Source of the DNA: Rhodocyclales bacterium
GTDB lineage: Bacteria; Pseudomonadota; Gammaproteobacteria; Burkholderiales; Rhodocyclaceae
DNA: 64,000 nucleotides
Direction of reading: 5' to 3'
NCBI GenBank assembly: GCA_016235165.1
Contig: JACRLX010000046.1
Coordinates: 1-64,000 of the forward strand
Each line of letters starts with the position of its first letter. Within the stretch, counting starts at the first letter, position 1. The position numbers and the translations under genes were made by a program. Shown piece by piece: positions 28,034 to 34,240 of this stretch. Under the pieces are notes generated by a model that saw only the letters and a list, made by a program, of their open reading frames with translations, had not been told where the DNA came from and searched no databases.

Positions 28034-30481
28034 CTATTTCGTGACGATCAGGTTAAGGGAAATAGGATGCCCGTCGACACTAATAACGCTACTGTCATCG
28101 AACAGACCGAAGGACTCGACATGTTCGACACTGGAAAAGCCGACATCCCGCAGGTAGTCTTCCATGAAGTCAAAATTCAAACCGATCTTGTGGAAGTCGA
28201 ATTCGTCCGCTTGAGAGCCGAACATCATGCGCATGATATGGAACCGGTGGGCCTTATTCATCCCCGGATGAGCAAACAGCCAAGCAAGCACGTCGAGGTC
28301 AGGCACGGAAAGGTAGAGGCGGCCACCCGGGGCCAGTATCCTGTAGATACCGTTCAATGTATCAAGCATTTCGGCCTGCCCCACGTGCTCGAGCACATGG
28401 GAACAGTACACCTCGCTGCAACTCTCGTCGGCAATGGATTCCAGATTCCGGATATCGCCGACAAAATCGACTTCCTCGCGCTGCTCGATATCGAGAATCT
28501 TCCAGCCTTCGCACCGTTCGACACCACCGATGTGAAGTCTCAGCAATTCCACCGGCTGGACGACACCATCATCCTTCTCGCTTGGCAGTGCGAGGGGAAA
28601 GCGCGAACAATAGCGCCGCCACATTCCGCGAAGAGCCTCCCCCAGAACGATGCCCATCGCGCGCCGGTCCATCAATCGGGATGAACTCATGCGTTCCCGC
28701 AGCGACGCACGCAAACTGGCCAGTCGGTCCGGGTTATCCGCCAGGGCGCTCGCAATCTGCATGTATTCCTCCGGACTGTGAGCAATCAACTCGTCCAGGT
28801 CGACATTGTTCAGCAAACTGACACCGACGCGCGACGCATGGCGATCCCCCGCCAGCGTGACCACCGGCACCCCCATCCACAATGCCTCGCAGGTTGTGGT
28901 CGTGCCGTTATAGGGGTAAGGATCCAAGGCGATGTCTATCTCATGATAGGCGGCAAAATGCCCGGCAATGGCAGTGATTCGTTTCAGGATTTCAATCCGG
29001 CCGGCCGCGATACCGTGCGCCTCGAATTGCCGCATCAGGCTGCCACGCGCCGCTTCGTCGTCGACCCCGATCAGTGACTTCAGCACAAGTTTCGATTCCG
29101 GATTTGCCATGAGTATCCGGCACCAAAGCGCGATGCACTGGTCGCTCAGTTTTGCCCGGGAATTGAACGATCCGAAGGTAACATAGGGCCGTGTCAGGCT
29201 GGGAGGATCCTGGGGATCGGGGGCCGACTCGGAGGGGGCATAACACAGGAACGATTCCGGCAAGCGCCAGAGCTCCTCGCTGTAGTAACGATTGCCATCG
29301 GCCAACGGGTCGGCCCATTCATCGGTAATCCGGTAGTCAATACAATCAAGCCCGGTCGTGTTCGGATAGCCGATCCAATGTACCTGGATTGGTGCCGGTC
29401 GACGCCCCAGTACCAGCGGGCACGCGCTTGCTGTATGGCCTGCGAGGTCCACCAGAATGTCGATTTCGTCGTCACGGATCAGGGCAGAGGCTTTTTCGTT
29501 GGGCAGTCCATAAATGGATCGCCAATGGTGGAACAATGGCTTCAACTGCCACGTGACCTCATCCTCGGTGCGGAAGTTGTAATAGGCAAACAGTTGGAAC
29601 TGCCGGCGATCGAGATACTCAAGCGCCCCGCGCAGAAAATACGCCACGGAATGTCGCCGCAAATCGCCGGAAATAAATCCTATGCGCAACCGACGGTTTG
29701 GATCGGGCTGTGCATCGAGACGGCACGACACCACCTCACCGCATTGCCGGCGCACAACTTCGCCAAAGGCTTGATGCACATGAAAAACCTCTTCCCGATC
29801 GCGCACCCGGTAGTTGGATTGCAGAAGCAGATTACTCCAGGCAGGGAGAAAATCCGGCGCGACCTCCAGCGCGGCTTGCAGTGAAGCTTCCGCTTCGCGA
29901 TGCTTTCCAACGTGCCAGTAGGCGGAGCCGACGAAGGTCAATGCTGCGGCGGACTTCGGGTCCAACTCCGCCGCTCGCTGAAATTCCAGCATGCCCGCCG
30001 AGATTTGTCCGAACGCTCGCAATACCTGCCCGATTCGCCCATGCGCTGAGGACGACTGAGGCGCAAGCGCCAGCGCACGGTTTGCATAGTATTTCGCCTC
30101 AAGCAAACGTGCAGTTTCAATCAGCAATCCGCTCAGATTCAAAAGGGCTTCAAGAAAGTCCCCATGTTCGGCAAGCGCTATACGATAATGCCGCTCGGCT
30201 TCATCAAACTCGCCGCGTGAAAAAAGGATCAAGCCGAGACTGTTGTTGGCTTCAGGATAGTCGCTCCAAAGTGAAATGGCCTCCCGATAGCATCTCTCGG
30301 CTGCGTCCTGTTGATCTAGTTTCGCGTATGCCGCTCCCAACTTGCAGCGTGCTTCGTGCGAAGCAGGGAATGCGGCAACGATCGCGGTGTAAGCGGACAA
30401 CGCATCTCCGAGCCGTCCGGCCTCCCGCATGGCGTCGGCATCGCCAATGAGAGTCCGCTCCTCACTCAAAAGCAAATCCAT
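28034..30481 (-). CDS. TPR-SPINDLY (GT41) protein with C-terminal methyltransferase domain
   Basis: An 815-residue fusion. TPR repeats occupy residues 1-220. The GT41 region (about 250-600) has LRIGFISGDLRRHSVAYFL, ILVDLAGHTASACPLVLG, IQVHWIGYPNTTGLDCIDY, and LDPYPYNGTTTTCEALWMG. The last 190 residues are a class I methyltransferase: EEVDFVGDIRNLESI, YCSHVLEHVG, LAPGGRLYLSVPDLDVLAWL. ATG 30481 follows GAAGGA at good spacing, preferred over an upstream in-frame start. The adjoining methyltransferase could cap the sugar it adds to a protein. Confidence 0.85.
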   Translation of the reverse strand: MDLLLSEERTLIGDADAMREAGRLGDALSAYTAIVAAFPASHEARCKLGAAYAKLDQQDAAERCYREAISLWSDYPEANNSLGLILFSRGEFDEAERHYRIALAEHGDFLEALLNLSGLLIETARLLEAKYYANRALALAPQSSSAHGRIGQVLRAFGQISAGMLEFQRAAELDPKSAAALTFVGSAYWHVGKHREAEASLQAALEVAPDFLPAWSNLLLQSNYRVRDREEVFHVHQAFGEVVRRQCGEVVSCRLDAQPDPNRRLRIGFISGDLRRHSVAYFLRGALEYLDRRQFQLFAYYNFRTEDEVTWQLKPLFHHWRSIYGLPNEKASALIRDDEIDILVDLAGHTASACPLVLGRRPAPIQVHWIGYPNTTGLDCIDYRITDEWADPLADGNRYYSEELWRLPESFLCYAPSESAPDPQDPPSLTRPYVTFGSFNSRAKLSDQCIALWCRILMANPESKLVLKSLIGVDDEAARGSLMRQFEAHGIAAGRIEILKRITAIAGHFAAYHEIDIALDPYPYNGTTTTCEALWMGVPVVTLAGDRHASRVGVSLLNNVDLDELIAHSPEEYMQIASALADNPDRLASLRASLRERMSSSRLMDRRAMGIVLGEALRGMWRRYCSRFPLALPSEKDDGVVQPVELLRLHIGGVERCEGWKILDIEQREEVDFVGDIRNLESIADESCSEVYCSHVLEHVGQAEMLDTLNGIYRILAPGGRLYLSVPDLDVLAWLFAHPGMNKAHRFHIMRMMFGSQADEFDFHKIGLNFDFMEDYLRDVGFSSVEHVESFGLFDDSSVISVDGHPISLNLIVTK

Positions 30482-30544
30482 CGTCGATCCTTCGGGATAT
30501 TGGCGCGGCTCGATAGCGACTGGTCTGGCGAAAAGCACGAGCCG

Positions 30545-31438
30545 TCATTCATGTCCTATGACACGCAGGAACGCTGCCTCGAGCGAGAGTGTCGAACGCA
30601 CTTCGAGCAATGTGTGCCCTGCGTCGCGCAAGCGCCCCAGTTGGACCCAGAGTTCGGCACGGGGAATTTCGCCGATCCAGCGCCCTGATGCATCTTCACG
30701 CATGCCGATAACCTCCGCCACACCCCTCGAACGGACCTGAAAAACCTCTTCATCGCCGATGAGCTCGCTCGGAGATCTCACCGATCGAATCTTGCCGGCG
30801 TGGATCAATCCAAACCGGTCCGCCAGTGTTTCGACATCGTGCAGAACATGGGACGTGAAGAACAGTGTTCCGCCCTTCTTCTTGTATTCTGACAAGAGAC
30901 CGACGACATCTCGCCGCCCAACGGGGTCGAGTCCCGAGAGGGGCTCATCCAGGATCAGCAAACGCGGCTCGATGCACAAGGCGTGGGCGATCGCCACACG
31001 CTGAGTCATGCCTTTGGAGAAGGCTCTTATCGGCGTGTCTGCAACGGCTCCGATCCCCAATCGATCGAGCCAAGCTCGACAATGACTGCGAACCGAATCC
31101 TTCCGCATTCGATGCAGACGCATACCCATGCCCAAGATTTCCATTGGGGTCAGATAATCGTACAAATACGGATTCTCGGGAACATAGCCAAGTCCATTGC
31201 GAGCCGCCGGATTTTGGGAATCAACACCAAAAATTTGGACCGTGCCCCCCGTCGGCTTCGCCAGCCCCATGAGGATGCGAATGGTACTGGTCTTGCCCGC
31301 GCCATTCGGACCGATGAAGCCGAAAGCCTCGCCTTGGGCGATCTCGATCGAGACGCCGCGAACGGCAGCAACCGGCTCGCGCCGGAACCCCTTGGCATAG
31401 AGTTTCTCCAGATTCTGAATGGCGATGGCGGCGGTCAT
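30545..31438 (-). CDS. ABC transporter ATP-binding protein
   Basis: A 297-residue ATPase of the CcmA/ABC-2 type. Walker A GPNGAGKTST (near residue 43), signature AFSKGMTQRVAIAHAL, Walker B LLILDEPLSGLDPVG, and switch histidine FFTSH are all intact. The extra C-terminal 75 residues resemble the regulatory tail of ABC-2 exporters. It shares its last base with the stop of the upstream gene (31438), so the three-gene unit 33088-30545 is tightly coupled. The substrate is unknown; the pilin and glycosylation neighbours are the only hint. Confidence 0.9.
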   Translation of the reverse strand: MTAAIAIQNLEKLYAKGFRREPVAAVRGVSIEIAQGEAFGFIGPNGAGKTSTIRILMGLAKPTGGTVQIFGVDSQNPAARNGLGYVPENPYLYDYLTPMEILGMGMRLHRMRKDSVRSHCRAWLDRLGIGAVADTPIRAFSKGMTQRVAIAHALCIEPRLLILDEPLSGLDPVGRRDVVGLLSEYKKKGGTLFFTSHVLHDVETLADRFGLIHAGKIRSVRSPSELIGDEEVFQVRSRGVAEVIGMREDASGRWIGEIPRAELWVQLGRLRDAGHTLLEVRSTLSLEAAFLRVIGHE

Positions 31439-32298
31439 TATCTGCGTTTACCAAGTGCGTCACGAAATACCGGCTCCCCACTGGCGTCCAGAGCGAACCC
31501 CACGCCCAACGGATCGACAGGAATACGTTCAATCAACCCGACTTGAATAAGCTCTTCCAGACTGGAGGGCTTACGACCATAGGTCTGTTCATACGTGGCT
31601 GCCAGTTTCCCAAGTCGATCGAGTTCGCGTAGACGTGTCGCTCGAATCGCAAGATACTTGCGAAAACTGCCAGGCGGTGCGGAATTCGCCATTGCTTGAA
31701 CGCGGCCCGCAGCCTCGCCAACGAGGTATCCACGCTCGATCCAGATTGCGGCCACATTTTGCAACGCCCATTGATCCTGCGGATCTCGGGCACGAGAAGC
31801 CCCTGCCAGCAGGGCCTCAGCCCCGGCCGCCGGATTCCGAAAGAAATGATAGAGATGGAAGCCGTAGTAGAAAAGTGGCTGGTAATCGAACGGGCGCGCA
31901 TCGGCAGCGCGCTTGAGTACGTATTGCGCCGCCTCGAGTTGCCCACCCCAGGGAAGTATCGCCGCCGCGATATAGTAGTTGTCTTCGTGCGCCGGATTCA
32001 AGCGGGAGATGTCTTTCTGTAGCCGAGCCTGAATCGCATAGTCTTCTGCGCGCATGCGTGCAGTTTCGGCGACCAGAACCCGAAATCCACCGAGATTCGC
32101 GGCCAGATGACGATCTCCGACCGACATCAAAACCTGCGCCGGAACCGGAAGCCGAACCGAGAATTCCGGCGTCATCCCAATTCTTGGGCGGCGTCCAAGG
32201 CGGTCGGTCGCCAGCGAAAAGATCGCAATGGCCAATACCAAAACAATCGACGCCGCCGGCCACCTTCCGACCCGCAGTCGCTGCTCAGGAAAACTCAC
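31438..32298 (-). CDS. Membrane-anchored TPR-like protein in an ABC transporter operon
   Basis: About 286 residues. One N-terminal hydrophobic segment (WPAASIVLVLAIAIFSLAT) is followed by a soluble region with helical repeats that look TPR-like (NYYIAAAILPWGGQLEAAQ, QPLFYYGFHLYHFFRNP, WALQNVAAIWIERGYL). It probably sits on the outer face of the inner membrane. The start is uncertain: GTG 32298 is used, but an upstream TTG near a GGAG overlaps further into the permease gene. It lies between permease and ATPase genes, so it is probably an accessory subunit. No named family is recognised. Confidence 0.65.
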   Translation of the reverse strand: MSFPEQRLRVGRWPAASIVLVLAIAIFSLATDRLGRRPRIGMTPEFSVRLPVPAQVLMSVGDRHLAANLGGFRVLVAETARMRAEDYAIQARLQKDISRLNPAHEDNYYIAAAILPWGGQLEAAQYVLKRAADARPFDYQPLFYYGFHLYHFFRNPAAGAEALLAGASRARDPQDQWALQNVAAIWIERGYLVGEAAGRVQAMANSAPPGSFRKYLAIRATRLRELDRLGKLAATYEQTYGRKPSSLEELIQVGLIERIPVDPLGVGFALDASGEPVFRDALGKRR

Positions 32299-33088
32299 GC
32301 CGCGCAAACACCAGGACTCCAATTGATAAGGCAATGGCGATATAGGCGACAGCCATCAACACCGCAAGTCCAAGGTCTGTACTTTCGGGGCGAAGCCCAT
32401 AGAGGGGCCAGTTGCGCCAGTCCAGACGGGATAGATCCGGCACGATCAGGCGCACGAACCCAATCAGTGGTCCGTACCTGGCCATCAACTCAACATCGCC
32501 GTCGGCCCCGCCCGCCAAGTAGTCGGTGGTCGCCCCCAGCGCCTTGCCGCCTATGGCGAAGGCCATCCCCATTGCAAGGGGCATGACCGCTACGGTGGAC
32601 GCGGTTGACACCGCCATCCCGACGGCGGCGACTACCGCGGCATCAAGCAGCAATCCGGATAGGGTGACCCAGAAGGCCATATCCAAATCCACCGCAAACT
32701 CCTGGCTGAAGTTGGCAGTCGCGGCGGCAACGGCGCCTAGCAGACTCAATCCCAGCACCGCGCTTGCGAGAATGCCCAGCAGCGCTACCGCCAGGTAGCG
32801 TCCAAGCACGAAGCTCGATCGGGAAACCGGGTACGCCAGTGAATGAAAAATCGTCTTGCGCTCGATTTCCTTTGCCACCAGTTCCTGAACCCAAAACAGG
32901 TTCAGCAGCACCAGCGTAAAACGAATCCCGGAAAACCCGATATCCAGCGCTACCGTCCGCGGATGACGCGGCGAAAACCCGGCTGACAGGTAGGCCACTC
33001 CAACCAACATCATGCCGAGAAGCAATACGGCCTGGAAGCTCCGCCCGCGGACGCCGGCGCTAAGGCCGGATAGCACAAAGGAATACAT
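32285..33088 (-). CDS. ABC-2 type transporter permease
   Basis: A 267-residue membrane protein with six or so hydrophobic segments (AVLLLGMMLVGVAYLSAGF, YLAVALLGILASAVLGL, DAAVVAAVGMAVSTASTV, LAVLMAVAYIAIALSIGVLV). The EIERKTIFHSLAYPVSR coupling-helix region is typical of ABC-2 permeases. I use ATG 33088; longer in-frame starts overlap the upstream terminator. It partners with the ATPase at 30545. Confidence 0.82.
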   Translation of the reverse strand: MYSFVLSGLSAGVRGRSFQAVLLLGMMLVGVAYLSAGFSPRHPRTVALDIGFSGIRFTLVLLNLFWVQELVAKEIERKTIFHSLAYPVSRSSFVLGRYLAVALLGILASAVLGLSLLGAVAAATANFSQEFAVDLDMAFWVTLSGLLLDAAVVAAVGMAVSTASTVAVMPLAMGMAFAIGGKALGATTDYLAGGADGDVELMARYGPLIGFVRLIVPDLSRLDWRNWPLYGLRPESTDLGLAVLMAVAYIAIALSIGVLVFARREFS

Positions 33089-33113
33089 CGTGCGATGCCG
33101 AAATACAATATTC

Positions 33114-33147
33114 AAAAAAAGCTCAGGCACGCCGCATAGCGTGCCTG
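33114..33147 (-). terminator. Rho-independent terminator of the pilin unit
   Basis: Read on the minus strand, a perfect 9-bp stem (CAGGCACGC pairing with GCGTGCCTG) with a 6-base loop is followed by AGC and seven Ts. It starts 23 bp after the stop of the secreted-protein gene. It closes the pilin-pilin-secreted protein unit and insulates it from the ABC transporter genes. Confidence 0.9.
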
Positions 33148-33170
33148 AAGGCGAAAACCCGCGTCGACGA

Positions 33171-33542
33171 TCAGCTTGTCGGAGCGTAAGTAGACGCCAC
33201 GGCGGTTGTCGAATCAGCCGCAACGCAAGGATCGGCCGTACAGGTACCCGCCGAGACCACGCCGCCGCCGTTGGAGGAGCCGGCAAAGCGGGTCTTGCCC
33301 TTGGCAGAAGCGCTGCCAACGCGGTAGTAGGTATCGGAATCGCTGCCGACAACATGCGTGTTGATCGAGCACTTCGGCGTAAACTGAACCTTCACAAAGC
33401 CGGAAGCCGCAGTAATCGATGCAGCCGCGCCGTTACCGGCAGTTCCGCTACAGAAAACCTGGGCCGTCGAAGCAGCGTTTGCGGTTCCAACCGACGAAGC
33501 CGCTGCGACACCCAGAACCGAAGCAAGAATTACTTTCTTCAT
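33171..33542 (-). CDS. Secreted four-cysteine protein next to short pilins (candidate split-pilin globular subunit)
   Basis: A 123-residue protein with a clear Sec signal peptide (MKKVILASVLGVAAASSV..ANA, cleavage near residue 23). The mature part is about 100 residues, Gly/Ser/Ala/Thr-rich and mostly beta by composition, with four cysteines (QVFC, TPKC, GTC, DPC) able to form two disulfides. No family is recognised. It follows the pilins by 26 bp with a good AGGAG site and shares their terminator. In Geobacter, the pilin helix (PilA-N) and globular domain (PilA-C/Spc) are separate adjacent genes; this arrangement is similar, though sequence similarity to Spc is not claimed. Confidence 0.75.
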   Translation of the reverse strand: MKKVILASVLGVAAASSVGTANAASTAQVFCSGTAGNGAAASITAASGFVKVQFTPKCSINTHVVGSDSDTYYRVGSASAKGKTRFAGSSNGGGVVSAGTCTADPCVAADSTTAVASTYAPTS

Positions 33543-33568
33543 AATCAGTCTCCTGAAAAAACGATGAA

Positions 33569-33754
33569 TTATTGCGTGGAATTGGCCACAGCCTGCGTCA
33601 GCAGGTTCTTGGCGTCGGACTGAGCGCTCTTGTCCTCACCCTTTTTCGTGTACTCGCTGAACTGAGGAATCGCAATTGCGGCCAGGATGCCAATGATGGC
33701 AACCACAATCATCAACTCGATCAGGGTAAAACCCTTTTGCATCGCTGATTTCAT
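33569..33754 (-). CDS. Short type IV pilin, copy 2
   Basis: A 61-residue prepilin: an 8-residue leader ending KG, then [18 protein letters not shown]. The mature chain is 53 residues, only the N-terminal helix plus a short charged tail, far shorter than usual betaproteobacterial pilins (about 130-160). The class III cleavage site G-F, Glu5 and Pro22 are present. It is 47/53 identical in the mature part to the copy at 33829. ATG 33754 follows AGGAGAG; an upstream in-frame start overlaps the gap and is unlikely. The missing C-terminal globular domain may be supplied by the 33171 protein. Confidence 0.92.
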   Translation of the reverse strand: MKSAMQKGFTLIELMIVVAIIGILAAIAIPQFSEYTKKGEDKSAQSDAKNLLTQAVANSTQ

Positions 33755-33828
33755 AAACACTCTCCTAGATAAAATGGGGTTTCCCCCGCCGACAAACACC
33801 GCCGCTTCTGGACGTACAGCTCCAAAAC

Positions 33829-34017
33829 TTATTGATTGCTATTCGTCATTGCTGCCGTGAGTATATTCTTGGCATCGGATTGCGCCGCCTTGTCTTCACC
33901 CTTCTTCGTATACTCGCTGAATTGAGGAATGGCGATGGCCGCAAGAATGCCGATGATGGCGACCACAATCATCAACTCGATCAGCGTAAAGCCGGAATTT
34001 AAGGACCGCTTCGCCAT
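33829..34017 (-). CDS. Short type IV pilin, copy 1 (Geobacter PilA-N-like)
   Basis: A 62-residue prepilin: leader MAKRSLNSG, then a 53-residue mature chain beginning FTLIELMIV. Pro22, Gln23, Phe24 and Tyr27 match the Geobacter PilA-N pattern, but the later aromatics of conductive Geobacter pilin (beyond Tyr27) are absent. A GGAGG site precedes ATG by 8 bp. It is the first gene after the sigma-54 promoter at 34063-34078. The tandem copy at 33569 differs at six mature positions, so this is a fairly recent duplication or gene conversion. Confidence 0.93.
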   Translation of the reverse strand: MAKRSLNSGFTLIELMIVVAIIGILAAIAIPQFSEYTKKGEDKAAQSDAKNILTAAMTNSNQ

Positions 34018-34062
34018 TCAAGTTACCTCCAAAGAATCACGCACGGGTTGCGTGGTTCAATA

Positions 34063-34078
34063 AGCAAAATAGATGCCA
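34063..34078 (-). promoter_or_regulatory. Sigma-54 promoter of the pilin unit
   Basis: The minus-strand sequence TGGCATCTATTTTGCT has GG and GC separated by exactly 10 bp and matches the -24/-12 consensus TGGCACGN4TTGCW at all but two positions. The predicted start of transcription is near 34051, giving a leader of about 34 nt before the first pilin. Sigma-54 control is the known mode for pilA under PilS/PilR. Confidence 0.85.
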
Positions 34079-34119
34079 CGGCGAAACGGCAACACTGGCA
34101 CGAGAGCATGCAGCCAAGG

Positions 34120-34134
34120 TGACAATAATTGTCA
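34120..34134. promoter_or_regulatory. Perfect palindrome upstream of the sigma-54 promoter, candidate PilR site
   Basis: TGACAATAATTGTCA is a 7-1-7 perfect inverted repeat about 42 bp upstream of the -24 box, in the usual range for an enhancer-binding protein. It contains TGTC/GACA, the core reported for PilR sites in Pseudomonas. The rest of the 223-bp gap (34018-34240) holds no other gene. No pilR or pilS is in the window, so the assignment is inference. Confidence 0.6.
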
Positions 34135-34240
34135 TGTAATTGACTTGAATGGTCAGCTTCCGCCCCCCTACCCAATGGCGGCAGCGGATAGGCACCAACC
34201 TTGGATGAAACCGCGAAGCTTGGATGCAAATCGTTCTTCT

